A stretch of 57,496 nt of DNA from JBFISM01 sp041608535 (GCA_041608535.1 JBFISM010000005.1:1-57496); one strand, 5' to 3'. Shown: positions 25,419 through 33,832, counted from the first letter of the stretch. A program made the numbers and translations. Notes: a model not told the origin generated them from the letters alone.

Positions 25419-27458
25419 CTACCCGGCCGCTTCGAGACCAAGCGCGACCACCCCGGATTCGAGCAATCTCGAGAATGCCTCCTCGTCCACCACCGGCACA
25501 CCCAAGGTCTCGGCCTTGGCCACCTTGGATCCCGGCGATGCTCCGGCCACCACCAGCGTCGTCTTCGTGGAGACCGATCCCGTCACCTTGCCACCCCGTT
25601 GCTCCACTGCCATCTTGGCTTCGTCGCGACTGAAGTTGTCGAGCGTCCCGGTCACCACCACGGTGACGCCGGAGAGCAGGTCACCGTCCTCGCCCCGTTC
25701 GGGTGCGGGGTCCTCGAGCCGCACCCCGGCGTCGTCGAGCCGAGCGAGCAGCCGCTGGTTGTCCGGATCGGAGAACCAGGAGACGACCGAGGCAGCGATC
25801 TCAGGACCGATCCCTTCGATTTCGGTGATGTCTTCGACGGAGGCCGTGGCGAGCCGGTCCATCGACAGAAACCGCGCCGCCAGCGTGCGGGCGACGGTGC
25901 CACCAACATGATCGATTCCGAGTGCGGTGAGCAAGCGGGCCAAAGGCCGATCCTTGGCGCGTTCGATCGCCCTTGCGAGGTTGTCCACCGACACGGTTCC
26001 CCATCCCTCCAGCTCGACAAGCCGCTGCGGGTCGAGGCTGAAGATGTCGGCCGGATCTCGGATGATGCCCTCCGCCAGGAGCGTGTCGACCGTCTTGTAG
26101 CCGAGCCCCTCGATGTCCATGGCGCCCCGGGAAGCGAAGTGAAACAGATACTCTCGCAACCGGCTGGGACACTCGTAACCACCGGTGCACTTGGCCTTCG
26201 CCTCACCCTCGGGTAGCACGATCGCATTCCCACAGAACGGGCAAACGGCCGGCATTCGCCACACCTCCGCACCGTCCGGGCGCAACGCCAGGACCGGGCC
26301 CACCACCTCCGGGATCACGTCTCCGGCGCGCCGCACCACCACCGTGTCGCCGACCCGGACGTCCTTGCGGTGAACTTCACGCTCGTTGTGCAGCGTTGCA
26401 TTGGTCACCGAGACGCCACCGACGAACACCGGGTCGAGCACCGCATAGGGGGTGACCGCCCCGGTGCGGCCGACGTTTATCCGGATGTCCTCGAGCACGG
26501 TGGTCTTCTCTTCGGGGGGCAGTTTGTATGCAATGGCCCAGCGGGGACTCTTGGCGGTGAACCCGAGCGCGGCCTGTGCCGCCAGCGAGTCGACCTTGAT
26601 CACCACCCCGTCGGTCTCGTAATCGCGGTCGTGGCGTTTGGCGAGCGCCTCTTCCACGTAGTCGACGACGGCCCCGAGATCAGCCGCCACTCGATTCTCC
26701 GGATTGACCCGCAGACCCATGGAGGCGAGCCAGGCCATGGACTCGGAGTGGGTCGCCAACGGAGGACCACCCTCGAGGTAGCCGAGTTGGAAGATCCACA
26801 CCTCGAGGTCACGCTCCGCCGTCTTCTCCGGGTCTTTCTGCCGCACCGATCCCGCCGCCGTGTTGCGGGGGTTGATGTATGGACGGAGCCCCAGCTCGGC
26901 TTGTCTGGCGTTGAGTGCCTCGAAGCCGGACAACGGCATGTAGATCTCACCACGCACTTCCATCACGGCAGGGGCAGATCCCCGGAGCCGGCGGGGGATC
27001 GATGTGATGGTGCGCACGTTGCCCGTCACGTCTTCTCCGGTGACGCCGTCACCACGGGTAGCTCCGGTGACCAGGACGCCGTTCTCGTAGGTGAGCGAGA
27101 CCGCAAGCCCATCGATCTTCAACTCGCAGGCATAGGCGTCCGGCGCCTTGCCGGCGATCCGCTCGATCCGCTGTTGCCAGCCCTCCAGCTCCTCGAGCGA
27201 GACGGCGTTGTCGAGAGAGAACATCCGCTCTCGGTGCGTCACCGGTGCGAAGGTCGCGGCGTCGGCGCCCGCCCCGACCTGCTGGGTTGGGCTGTCGGAG
27301 GTGATCAGCTCGGGATGCTCCTCCTCGAGCGCCAGCAGCTCGCGCATGAGTGCGTCGTACTCGGCGTCGGAGATCTCGGGTGCGTCGTTGCGGTAATACA
27401 GCTCGTTGTGCCGGGCGATTTCGCCGCGGAGTTGCTCGAGCCTCTCCTCAACGGTCAA
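25419..27458 (-). CDS. ligA: NAD-dependent DNA ligase
   Basis: Essential ligase sealing nicks with NAD. It has 679 aa, the normal length. Domains in order: Ia (YYRNDAPEISDAEYDALM), adenylation domain with the lysine of CELKIDGLAVSL (near residue 113), the OB fold and the Cys4 zinc finger (CPFCGN and C-x-GGYECPSRL). Helix-hairpin-helix repeats (EGIGPEIAASVV) and a C-terminal BRCT domain (LLSGVTVVVTGTLDNFSRDEA) follow. The start is TTG 27456-27458, overlapping the previous stop as TTGA. It ends the cysteine desulfurase-mnmA-membrane protein-ligA series. Confidence 0.97.
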   Translation of the reverse strand: MTVEERLEQLRGEIARHNELYYRNDAPEISDAEYDALMRELLALEEEHPELITSDSPTQQVGAGADAATFAPVTHRERMFSLDNAVSLEELEGWQQRIERIAGKAPDAYACELKIDGLAVSLTYENGVLVTGATRGDGVTGEDVTGNVRTITSIPRRLRGSAPAVMEVRGEIYMPLSGFEALNARQAELGLRPYINPRNTAAGSVRQKDPEKTAERDLEVWIFQLGYLEGGPPLATHSESMAWLASMGLRVNPENRVAADLGAVVDYVEEALAKRHDRDYETDGVVIKVDSLAAQAALGFTAKSPRWAIAYKLPPEEKTTVLEDIRINVGRTGAVTPYAVLDPVFVGGVSVTNATLHNEREVHRKDVRVGDTVVVRRAGDVIPEVVGPVLALRPDGAEVWRMPAVCPFCGNAIVLPEGEAKAKCTGGYECPSRLREYLFHFASRGAMDIEGLGYKTVDTLLAEGIIRDPADIFSLDPQRLVELEGWGTVSVDNLARAIERAKDRPLARLLTALGIDHVGGTVARTLAARFLSMDRLATASVEDITEIEGIGPEIAASVVSWFSDPDNQRLLARLDDAGVRLEDPAPERGEDGDLLSGVTVVVTGTLDNFSRDEAKMAVEQRGGKVTGSVSTKTTLVVAGASPGSKVAKAETLGVPVVDEEAFSRLLESGVVALGLEAAG

Positions 27459-28384
27459 CGCGGACCCCGTTTGGGCCGCATCTCATTGCGGAGCTCGGCG
27501 GTGAATCCCGTCCAGTCGCCCAGCAGCTCGCCGATGAGACCCGGGATCGACCGGTCGCGGATCAGCTGCGGATTGGTGACCGCGGTCACCGCGCCTCGCA
27601 CGGCCTCCCGGATCTGGTTCACCCACATCTTCACACCGAGGAGAATCCCCGTACCGACCATGGCGGCGACTCCGGCCGTGGCCACGCCCTCAGCGACGAG
27701 CCCACCCTCACCGACGGCGCTACCCGCAGCGACGGCGAGCCCACCGGCAGCTGTTACGGCGGCTCCGGTTGCGACCGCAACCGCCAGCTTGCGCAGGCGG
27801 CTCGTCTCCGCTTCCACGACCACCACCGCTTGGTCCTCGGTGGCGGGGCGAACTCGGGTCGACACAGGGACCCTGCGGAGATGGCCCGAACTGTCGCTCA
27901 TGCGAAGCGCCCGCCGCGCCGAAACGGCCAGACTGGTGTTCTTGCGCCACTCGGCGCCACGGGTGCGCTCCGCTGTCTTGCGCATCCCCTCGTGGCGCTC
28001 CATCCACAGATCGACCACCTGGCGGGCGGCCGATGCGGGCAGGGGTGCGATACCACGCGCCTTCAGCGATGCGGGGACGGTCAGCCTGTCGAGCAGAGTG
28101 GGATCGTCGACGTCGAGCCGGTAGAGCTCCTCGAGCAACGCTTGCTCCAGGTGCTGTGGCTCGATGTCGAGCTCGGCGGCGATGCGCTGCAGCGCACGGC
28201 GATCCATCATCCGCTCGGGCATCGAGGTGTCCCGCTGCTGCAACTGCAACGATATGGCACGTTCCAGCACACGCTCCGCATCGTCCACGGACAACTGCTC
28301 GAGCCGTTCCGCCACCAAGCGGGCCTCGTCGCTCAGGTCGCCGCTCTGCAGCTCCCGCTGCGAGTCACGCCGCTGTCGGTCCAT
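27455..28384 (-). CDS. Hypothetical membrane protein with helical N-terminal domain
   Basis: A 309-aa protein. Residues 1-120 are charged and helical, with leucine-rich spacing (ARLVAERLEQLSVDDAERVL, DRRALQRIAAELDIEPQHLE). Residues about 195-250 form two glycine/alanine-rich hydrophobic segments (VAVATGAAVTAAGGLAVAAG, ATAGVAAMVGTGILLGV), and the tail is basic. No known domain was recognised. ATG 28384 has GATACT 6 nt before it, so it may have its own leaderless promoter despite lying only 21 nt from mnmA. It is translationally coupled to ligA. Confidence 0.65.
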   Translation of the reverse strand: MDRQRRDSQRELQSGDLSDEARLVAERLEQLSVDDAERVLERAISLQLQQRDTSMPERMMDRRALQRIAAELDIEPQHLEQALLEELYRLDVDDPTLLDRLTVPASLKARGIAPLPASAARQVVDLWMERHEGMRKTAERTRGAEWRKNTSLAVSARRALRMSDSSGHLRRVPVSTRVRPATEDQAVVVVEAETSRLRKLAVAVATGAAVTAAGGLAVAAGSAVGEGGLVAEGVATAGVAAMVGTGILLGVKMWVNQIREAVRGAVTAVTNPQLIRDRSIPGLIGELLGDWTGFTAELRNEMRPKRGPR

Positions 28385-28390
28385 GATCGG

Positions 28391-28396
28391 AGTATC
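28391..28396 (-). promoter_or_regulatory. -10 box, leaderless-type, gene at 28384
   Basis: GATACT on the minus strand, 6 nt before ATG 28384. It lies in the short gap after mnmA, so it would be an internal operon promoter serving the membrane protein and ligA. Confidence 0.4.
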
Positions 28397-28405
28397 GCCC
28401 CTTTC

Positions 28406-29476
28406 TCACGCCGTGCGCAGCGTACGATCGATGATGCCACCGCCGAGCACTTCGGAGCCGGCGTAGAAGACGGCCGCCTGCCCCGGGGCCACGCCACGTT
28501 GCGGCTGCTCGAAGCTCACCCGCCACCCGGACCCGTTGCGAGCCAGCGAGCCGGGCACCGGTCGGGCCCGGTAGCGGACCTTGATCGAGACGGCGTCGCT
28601 CGCCGGCGGTGCTCCGGAGACGAAGCTCACCCGAGACAGCGCACAGCCTGCCACCTCGAGCTCCTCTTTGGTTCCGATGACGACCGTGGCGGTCGCCGGC
28701 TCGATGTCGACGACGAACCGCGGCTCGCCGAGGGCGATGCCGAGTCCCTTGCGTTGACCGATGGTGAAATCGACGGCGCCCTCGTGGGAGCCCAGCACCG
28801 TTCCCGCGGTGTCGACGATCGGCCCGGCGACAGCGGCATCGGGGAACTGATTCCGGATGAACTGCCGGTAGTCACCGTGCCCCACGAAGCACAGGTCCTG
28901 GCTGTCCGGCTTGCCGGCCGTCCGCAGGTCGAGCTCCTCTGCGCGAGCCCGCACCTCGTCTTTGCTCATCTCCCCCACCGGCAACTTCATGCGCCGCAGC
29001 TCGCTCTGCCCCAGCATGTGGAGAACATACGACTGATCTTTGGTGCGATCACGCGCCGCCAGCAGCCGGTACCGGCCACCCTCGTGACGAATTCGGGCGT
29101 GGTGCCCGGTGACGAGCACGTCGCAGCCCAGCACCGACATGCGCTCGAGGAGGGCAGTGAACCGCACGGTGCGGTTGCACTCGATACACGGGTTCGGAGT
29201 GCGACCCGCCATGTACTCCTCACCGAATCGCTCCACGACGCTCGTGCGAAACTCGGCCACGTAGTCGAGTACGTAATACGGAATGTCGAGCTGGGCGGCA
29301 ACGCGCCGGGCATCCTCGGCGTCTCCCACGGTGCAACACCCTGCGGTGGGCAACGCACCATCGGCGCCCTCCCACTGCTTGAGCGTCACGCCGACGACGT
29401 CGTATCCGGCTTCGAGCACGAGCGCCGCGGCAACTGAGCTGTCCACGCCTCCCGACATGGCAACGAGAGCCCTCAT
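28406..29476 (-). CDS. mnmA: tRNA-specific 2-thiouridylase
   Basis: ATP-dependent enzyme making 2-thiouridine at position 34 of Glu, Gln and Lys tRNAs. It has 356 aa, full length. The PP-loop is MSGGVDSSVAAAL (residues 8-20). The two catalytic cysteines are in GRTPNPCIECNR and SQDLCFVGHGDY, with FTIGQRKGLGIALGEP and the C-terminal beta-barrel. It overlaps the cysteine desulfurase gene by 4 nt (ATGA). That enzyme would supply the persulfide sulfur, a frequent and functionally sensible pairing. Confidence 0.96.
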   Translation of the reverse strand: MRALVAMSGGVDSSVAAALVLEAGYDVVGVTLKQWEGADGALPTAGCCTVGDAEDARRVAAQLDIPYYVLDYVAEFRTSVVERFGEEYMAGRTPNPCIECNRTVRFTALLERMSVLGCDVLVTGHHARIRHEGGRYRLLAARDRTKDQSYVLHMLGQSELRRMKLPVGEMSKDEVRARAEELDLRTAGKPDSQDLCFVGHGDYRQFIRNQFPDAAVAGPIVDTAGTVLGSHEGAVDFTIGQRKGLGIALGEPRFVVDIEPATATVVIGTKEELEVAGCALSRVSFVSGAPPASDAVSIKVRYRARPVPGSLARNGSGWRVSFEQPQRGVAPGQAAVFYAGSEVLGGGIIDRTLRTA

Positions 29477-30609
29477 CGCAGCTCCGCCACCAGCTTGCTC
29501 ACGGTTCGGGCGGCATCGAGCGTCTCATCCATGGTCGAGTTCCAGCCAAACGTGAAGCGAACAGACTCCCCGGCTTCCTCTTCGTCCATGCCCATGGCTG
29601 CGAGCACATGGGACATCTCGATCGCCCCGCTGTGGCACGCCGATCCTGCGGCAGCAGCGACACCGTCCTGGTCGAGCCGGATGAGCAGCGTCTCGGCGGC
29701 GACACCAGGTATGCGCAGGTGGCTGTGCTGGACGAGACGACGGGCCGCGCCGTGCACTTCCAGGTCCGGGATCTCGTTGCTGAGCACCGCCTCGAAGGCG
29801 TCACGCATCTCGCCGACCCGGCGCCGGAAGTCGGTGCGATCGGCTACTGCGGCTTCCATGGCCGCAACCATGCCGACGATGCCGGCCACATTGTGCGTAC
29901 CCGAGCGGCGACCCAGCTCCTGCCCACCCCCATGCAGTACCGGCTCGAGCTCGATCCCGTTGCGTACGTACAGCAGACCGACCCCCTGGGGACCGCCGAA
30001 CTTGTGTGCAGCGATCGAGATGAGATGTGCGCCGGTGCCTTCCACGGTGATGTCCTCACTGACGAACGCCTGGACCGCATCGGTGTGCACCACCGCCAGA
30101 TCGCCGACGATCGCTGCGACGTCGCGCACCGGCTGGACGGTTCCCGTCTCGTTGTTGGCGGCCATCACCGAGACCACCGCGGGGTTGCGGTGCAGCTCTG
30201 CGGCAATCGCATCGGACGAGACGACACCCTGACGGTCCACCGTAACGATCGTCGCCGGATAACCGAGCCGAGCCACGAAGCGAGCCGACTCCAGGACGGC
30301 TTCGTGCTCGGTGGACACGGTCACGACACCTCGATCCCGCTTCCCCGTGCTGTCGGCGGCGAGCACCGCTCCCGCGATCGCGAGGTTGTCTGCTTCGGTC
30401 CCACCACCGGTGAACACGATCTCCAACGGGTGGCTGGCGCCGAGGAACTCCGCCGCCCTCTCCCTGGCCTCTTCCATCGCATTCTTGGCGCGGCGCGAGA
30501 TCTCGTGCACTCCGGATGGGTTGCCAAAGCGTGCCGAGTGGAACGGCTCCATGGCTTCCTGTGCCGCCGGACGCATCGGCGTGGTGGCGGCGTGGTCGAG
30601 GTAGATCAC
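29473..30609 (-). CDS. Cysteine desulfurase (NifS/IscS family)
   Basis: PLP enzyme of 378 aa that extracts sulfur from cysteine as a persulfide for tRNA thiolation and Fe-S clusters. Markers are YLDHAATTPMRPAA, FTGGGTEADNLAI, STEHEAVLE, the Schiff-base lysine in SIAAHKFGGPQGVGLLYV, HGGGQELGRRSGTHN and the catalytic Cys in GSACHSGAIEMSHVL. GTG 30609 gives the family start; no clear ribosome-binding site precedes it. It leads the operon into mnmA. Upstream lies a promoter, a structured leader and a terminator-like hairpin, so expression may be controlled by attenuation (inference). Confidence 0.93.
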   Translation of the reverse strand: MIYLDHAATTPMRPAAQEAMEPFHSARFGNPSGVHEISRRAKNAMEEARERAAEFLGASHPLEIVFTGGGTEADNLAIAGAVLAADSTGKRDRGVVTVSTEHEAVLESARFVARLGYPATIVTVDRQGVVSSDAIAAELHRNPAVVSVMAANNETGTVQPVRDVAAIVGDLAVVHTDAVQAFVSEDITVEGTGAHLISIAAHKFGGPQGVGLLYVRNGIELEPVLHGGGQELGRRSGTHNVAGIVGMVAAMEAAVADRTDFRRRVGEMRDAFEAVLSNEIPDLEVHGAARRLVQHSHLRIPGVAAETLLIRLDQDGVAAAAGSACHSGAIEMSHVLAAMGMDEEEAGESVRFTFGWNSTMDETLDAARTVSKLVAELR

Positions 30610-30660
30610 GGGATCATTCTCGCGGAATCACCGCTCATCGCCTCCCGTCGCACGAAACGC

Positions 30661-30692
30661 GACAGAGGCCCACCATACGGTGAGCCTCTGTC
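30661..30692 (-). terminator. Terminator-like hairpin before the cysteine desulfurase gene
   Basis: A 9-bp perfect stem (GACAGAGGC / GCCTCTGTC) with an inner CACC-ATAC-GGTG stem. On the minus strand it is followed by GCGTTTCGT, a weak T-run. It sits about 50 nt before the desulfurase start codon, where an attenuator would be. Confidence 0.6.
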
Positions 30693-30893
30693 TCTAGGGC
30701 GATGAGGGCCTAGGCGTAGCCCGCTTTCGCCTACCGCCTCACGGATGCCGGGCACGAGGCACCCGTAGGCGGCATCCTGTGTTCACCTGCGTGCGACACC
30801 AGACGGATGCTGGTGATGATGCATGAAGCCGACGACCGACTGGAGTCCTCCCCTGTGGCCCGGATTCCCTGCGGACCTTGCTGACTCGGCGTC
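30661..30893 (-). ncRNA. Candidate structured leader RNA or small RNA
   Basis: The 395 bp between the cysteine desulfurase start (30609) and the SRPBCC gene (31005) hold no convincing gene. On the minus strand, a near-consensus promoter (30900-30928) would start an RNA at about 30893. It has several stem-loops: GGATGCC/GGCATCC around a GGGTGC-CTC-GTGCCC stem, TAGGCG/CGCCTA, and a terminator-like hairpin at 30661-30692. A further 9-bp pair (30634-30642 with 30698-30706) encloses the terminator. I do not recognise it as 6S, tmRNA, SRP RNA, RNase P or a known riboswitch. It may be a stand-alone RNA of about 230 nt or the attenuating 5' leader of the desulfurase operon. Confidence 0.5.
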
Positions 30894-30899
30894 GTGCCG

Positions 30900-30928
30900 A
30901 ATATACCTATTGCTGGAAAGGGCGGCAA
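30900..30928 (-). promoter_or_regulatory. SigA-type promoter for the leader RNA
   Basis: On the minus strand, TTGCCG (30923-30928), a 17-nt spacer, then TATATT (30900-30905). It is the closest match to the -35/-10 consensus I found in the window. It drives toward the cysteine desulfurase operon. Confidence 0.65.
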
Positions 30929-30992
30929 CCGGGTTCCGTCGCATTGCCCGTGACGCCCGTGGCGAAGCAGCGCGGTCCCGCGGCGGGTGGTC

Positions 30993-30998
30993 TACCCT
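30993..30998 (+). promoter_or_regulatory. -10 box, leaderless-type, SRPBCC gene
   Basis: TACCCT, 6 nt, ATG 31005. It has the same sequence and spacing as the box before the DUF983 gene at 14519. Confidence 0.5.
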
Positions 30999-31004
30999 CG
31001 CCGC

Positions 31005-31442
31005 ATGCCGGTTGCGATCAGGGTCGAGCAGATGATCGATGCGGACGTGGAAACGGTGTGGAACGACATCGCCCATCTGCCCAGCCACACCCACTGGATG
31101 GCTGATGCAGAGTCCATCAGGATCACATCCGACCAGCGCGCGGGCGTGGGGACGACGATGGAGGTCCTCACCCGGGTTGGGCCCCTGTCGACCACCGACG
31201 TCATGGAGTTCACCGCATGGGATCCGCCCCACCGCATGGCCATCACCCATCGCGGCTTGGTCACGGGTCGGGGTGAGTTCCGTCTCGAACCGGCGGGAGA
31301 TCGCACCCGTTTCATCTGGGAAGAAGAGCTCATTTTCCCCCTCCGTCTCGGCGGGTCGCTCGGAGGTCTCGTCGGCAAGCCCGTCTTGGAGGCGGTGTGG
31401 CGCCGCAACCTCGCTCGGCTCGCCGCCCGCTTCCGGCCGTGA
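31005..31442 (+). CDS. SRPBCC (START/Bet v1-like) family protein
   Basis: A 145-aa protein of the polyketide-cyclase/SRPBCC type, a helix-grip fold with a hydrophobic ligand cavity. Typical features are the start VEQMIDADVETVWNDIAHL, HTHWMADAESI, VGTTMEVLTRVGPL, the W-D-P turn in FTAWDPPHRM, GRGEFRLEPAGDRTRFIWEE and a long C-terminal helix. ATG 31005 is set by the TACCCT box. It is monocistronic and convergent with an enoyl-CoA hydratase gene. The ligand is unknown. A second SRPBCC protein is encoded at the end of the window. Confidence 0.82.
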   Translation: MPVAIRVEQMIDADVETVWNDIAHLPSHTHWMADAESIRITSDQRAGVGTTMEVLTRVGPLSTTDVMEFTAWDPPHRMAITHRGLVTGRGEFRLEPAGDRTRFIWEEELIFPLRLGGSLGGLVGKPVLEAVWRRNLARLAARFRP

Positions 31443-31445
31443 AAC

Positions 31446-31480
31446 CGCGATCGCCGCACGGTGCGCATCGGAGGATCGCG
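31446..31480. terminator. Possible weak bidirectional terminator
   Basis: Inverted repeat CGCGATC / GATCGCG with a 21-nt loop in the 48 bp between the convergent SRPBCC and enoyl-CoA hydratase genes. No T-run. Confidence 0.3.
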
Positions 31481-31490
31481 ACCATGGGCG

Positions 31491-32258
31491 TCAGCTGCCG
31501 GTGAAGTCGGCCTGCTCCTTGTTCACGAAGGCGAGGATCCCCGTCTTGGCGTCCTGGGTACCGAAGACCGCGTTGAAGCCGTCGGCCTCGATCGCCATCG
31601 CATCGTCGATGGGGCGCCCGTGGCCCTCCGTCATCGTCGACTTCACGTAGCCGTACGCCTTGGTCGGGCCGCTCGCCCATCGTGCGGCGTCGGTCATGGC
31701 CGTGTCCACCAGCTGGTCCGGCGAGACGACCTTGTCGGCGAGACGTAGCGCCTTCGCCTCCTCGGCGCCCACCTGGCGGCCGGACATGTTCATCTCCTTG
31801 GCGCGTTGGTAGCCGACGATGCGCTGCAGGCGCTGCGTGCCTCCGGCGCCGGGAATGATGCCAAGCAGGATCTCCGGCTGACCCACCTTGGCGTCGTCCG
31901 CCAGATACCGGAAGTCGGCGCCCATCGCCAGCTCCAGCCCCCCACCGAGCGCAAAACCGGAAATGGCGGCGATGGTCGGCTTGGCGAGCCGCTCGAGCTT
32001 GCGCACCACAGCTGCAAGCCCACTCGCCTGGGGTTCCGACTCACCGCTGTCGAAAGCATCGACGAACCGATGAATGTCGGCACCGGCGGCAAAGTGCTTG
32101 GCGCCATGGACCACCACGGCGCGGATCGTGTCATCGGCGGCGAGATCGAGCGCAGAATCGAGGTTGGCGATCAGTTCGGCGTTGAGCGCATTCACCGGCG
32201 GCCGGTCCATGGCGATCCTGGCGACGGCGCCTTCGGTGGTGTAGTGGACGAAGCTCAC
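31491..32258 (-). CDS. Enoyl-CoA hydratase/isomerase (crotonase family)
   Basis: A 255-aa crotonase-fold enzyme. The oxyanion-hole segments HFAAGADIHRF and SGFALGGGLELAMGADF are present. Both catalytic glutamates of true hydratases are in place (GGGLELAM and GQPEILLGIIPGAGGTQRL), so it should hydrate 2-enoyl-CoA in beta-oxidation rather than being an isomerase or decarboxylase. GTG 32258 has GAAAGGCAG upstream. meaB lies 50 nt upstream on the same strand. The natural acyl chain is unknown. Confidence 0.9.
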   Translation of the reverse strand: MSFVHYTTEGAVARIAMDRPPVNALNAELIANLDSALDLAADDTIRAVVVHGAKHFAAGADIHRFVDAFDSGESEPQASGLAAVVRKLERLAKPTIAAISGFALGGGLELAMGADFRYLADDAKVGQPEILLGIIPGAGGTQRLQRIVGYQRAKEMNMSGRQVGAEEAKALRLADKVVSPDQLVDTAMTDAARWASGPTKAYGYVKSTMTEGHGRPIDDAMAIEADGFNAVFGTQDAKTGILAFVNKEQADFTGS

Positions 32259-32308
32259 GGTGCTGCCTTTCTCGCTCGCGGTGCGCACGGCGCTGCGGAA
32301 TGGCGAGG

Positions 32309-33283
32309 CTACCGCTGTGTGATGTCGGCTGTCAGCCGTCGTGCCACAGCCCAGGGATCGGTGGTGCGCGACATCACCTCATCGAGGGCCGCTTCCCACG
32401 CCTCACCCGCGACATTGGCGCCGATGACCGCTCGCACCTCCTCCTCGACCGTGGCGCGCAGCAACGCTGCGGTGCGGTGCCGCCGGGCGACTTCGCGACG
32501 GTCGCCCTCACCGAGATGGCTACGGTGCTCGACGATGGCATCCCACAGTCGCTCGACGCCTTCGCCCTCGGTAGCGATGGTGGTCACGATCGGCGGCCAC
32601 CACGGCTGCGGGCTGCCCAGCTGCAGCATCTGCTTGAGGTCGGTCACCGTCTGCTCGACACCGTCGCGATCCGCTTTGTTGACCACGAAGATGTCACCGA
32701 CCTCCAGCAAACCGGCTTTGGCGGCTTGCACACTGTCCCCCCAACCGGGGTTGACCACCACCAGCGTCGTATCGGTCTGGGCGGCAACCGCCACCTCGGC
32801 CTGACCGACACCAACGGTCTCGATCACGATCTCGCGGAAGCCGACGCCTTCGAGCACGACGCTCGCTTGTGGTGTGGCCCGCGACAGACCGCCGAGGTGG
32901 CCGCGGGTGGCCAGCGAGCGTATGTAGACACCGGGGTCTGTGATGTGGTCTTGCATGCGCACTCGGTCTCCGAGCACCGCTCCCCCGGAGAACGGGCTGG
33001 ACGGATCGATGGCCAACACGGCCACCTGCTCGCCATCGTTGCGGATGCGCCGGATGAGGCGATCGACCAAGGTCGACTTGCCGGCGCCGGGAGCGCCGGT
33101 CACTCCGATGCTCCACGCCGCCCCCCCACGCCGGTAGAGATCGGCGAGCAGATGAGAGGCCGCCGGCCGCTGATCCTCGACGATGCTGATCAAACGGGCC
33201 AGTGCCCGGCGGTCGCCACTTATGGCACGCCCGATGAGTGCATCAGGTGCGAGCGCCTCGAGCGATGAGGGTGGCGGGGACAC
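32309..33283 (-). CDS. meaB: MeaB/ArgK-type GTPase, methylmalonyl-CoA mutase chaperone
   Basis: G3E-family P-loop GTPase of 324 aa that protects and reloads adenosylcobalamin mutases. It has Walker A GVTGAPGAGKSTLVDRL, switch/Walker regions AIDPSSPFSGGAVLGDRVRM and IVIETVGVGQAEV, and base specificity NKADRDG. N-terminal helices and a C-terminal dimerisation arm complete it. GTG 33283 has TAACCT 6 nt before it. No mutase gene is present in the window; the client could be methylmalonyl-CoA mutase or a related acyl-CoA mutase elsewhere. Association with the enoyl-CoA hydratase suggests short-chain acyl-CoA metabolism (inference). Confidence 0.91.
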   Translation of the reverse strand: MSPPPSSLEALAPDALIGRAISGDRRALARLISIVEDQRPAASHLLADLYRRGGAAWSIGVTGAPGAGKSTLVDRLIRRIRNDGEQVAVLAIDPSSPFSGGAVLGDRVRMQDHITDPGVYIRSLATRGHLGGLSRATPQASVVLEGVGFREIVIETVGVGQAEVAVAAQTDTTLVVVNPGWGDSVQAAKAGLLEVGDIFVVNKADRDGVEQTVTDLKQMLQLGSPQPWWPPIVTTIATEGEGVERLWDAIVEHRSHLGEGDRREVARRHRTAALLRATVEEEVRAVIGANVAGEAWEAALDEVMSRTTDPWAVARRLTADITQR

Positions 33284-33289
33284 CGGGCG

Positions 33290-33295
33290 AGGTTA
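33290..33295 (-). promoter_or_regulatory. -10 box, leaderless-type, meaB
   Basis: TAACCT on the minus strand, 6 nt before GTG 33283. It is in the 28-bp gap after the Nfu gene. Confidence 0.42.
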
Positions 33296-33311
33296 CCGCC
33301 GGTGCGGCCGA

Positions 33312-33656
33312 TCAGACCGCAACGACCTCCTCCACCCCGGGCACGCGGTCCTGCAGGATCCGCTCGATCCCGGCGGTCAACGTCATCGTCGACAGCGGGC
33401 ACCCACCACACGCACCCACGAGCTGCAGATTCACCGTGCCCCCGTTGGTGCCGAGCAGGATCAGATCGCCCCCGTCGGCTTGGAGCGCGGGCCGGATGTA
33501 CTCGAGTGTCTCCTCGAGCACCGTCATGTCGATGTCGCTCTCGCCGCTGACCGGAGGGGTGTCGTCGCCGGGAGACGCGATGGTGATCGTGGAGCTGCGC
33601 TCGGTCTCGGCCATGGCGGCCACCGGAGAAGTCGTTGTCTGTTCGGCGTCGTTCAC
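33312..33656 (-). CDS. NifU C-terminal-domain (Nfu-type) Fe-S scaffold
   Basis: A 114-aa protein. The C-terminal about 75 residues are the Nfu domain: LEETLEYIRPALQADGGDL, GGTVNLQLVGACGGCPLS with the cluster-binding CxxC, and TLTAGIERILQDRVPGVEEV. In the family this domain carries and delivers a 4Fe-4S cluster. The first 40 residues are Ser/Thr/Asp-rich and unrelated to the fold. An internal ATG (at MTVLEETLEY) would give a minimal Nfu domain, so the start is uncertain. It is followed by meaB (28-nt gap). Confidence 0.85.
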   Translation of the reverse strand: MNDAEQTTTSPVAAMAETERSSTITIASPGDDTPPVSGESDIDMTVLEETLEYIRPALQADGGDLILLGTNGGTVNLQLVGACGGCPLSTMTLTAGIERILQDRVPGVEEVVAV

Positions 33657-33707
33657 TCGTTGCTCGCTGTTGCTTGGATGGGTCGGATCCGGTTGCTTGG
33701 TCGCAAG

Positions 33708-33727
33708 GCCTGCCGGAGAGGGCAGGC
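33708..33727 (-). terminator. Hairpin after the SpoIID-like gene
   Basis: Stem GCCTGCC / GGCAGGC with a 6-nt loop, in the 176 bp between the SpoIID-like gene and the Nfu gene (both minus). It lacks a T-run, so it could be an intrinsic terminator without a U-tract. The same gap should hold the Nfu promoter; I could not fix its position. Confidence 0.45.
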
Positions 33728-33832
33728 ACCGTCATCGGCGACAACCCGGACCACGACGGGGTATTCCCACTACGAGTGTAGGACAAATGGGTCCGCTCCC
33801 CACGATCGGGGCCGGGCATCACCCGCTCTGGG

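Noticed and set aside
26370..28124. Long plus-strand frame opposite ligA
   Set aside because: Antisense to ligA and the membrane-protein gene, with no signal or domain.
30661..30893. 6S RNA, tmRNA, RNase P RNA, SRP RNA, T-box or cobalamin riboswitch
   Set aside because: None of their hallmark sequences (for example GGTTCGA-type tRNA-like ends, the RNase P core, the SRP GGAAGGAAGCA loop, the T-box AGGGTGGAACCGCG) is present; left as unknown.
30731..30928. Possible 65-aa protein in the leader before the cysteine desulfurase
   Set aside because: Its start lies inside the promoter's -35 box, it lacks a ribosome-binding site, and the region is better explained as structured RNA.
31491..33283. 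Enoyl-CoA hydratase and meaB as part of a methylmalonyl or ethylmalonyl-CoA pathway cluster
   Set aside because: No mutase, epimerase or carboxylase is nearby; the pairing is too weak to name a pathway.
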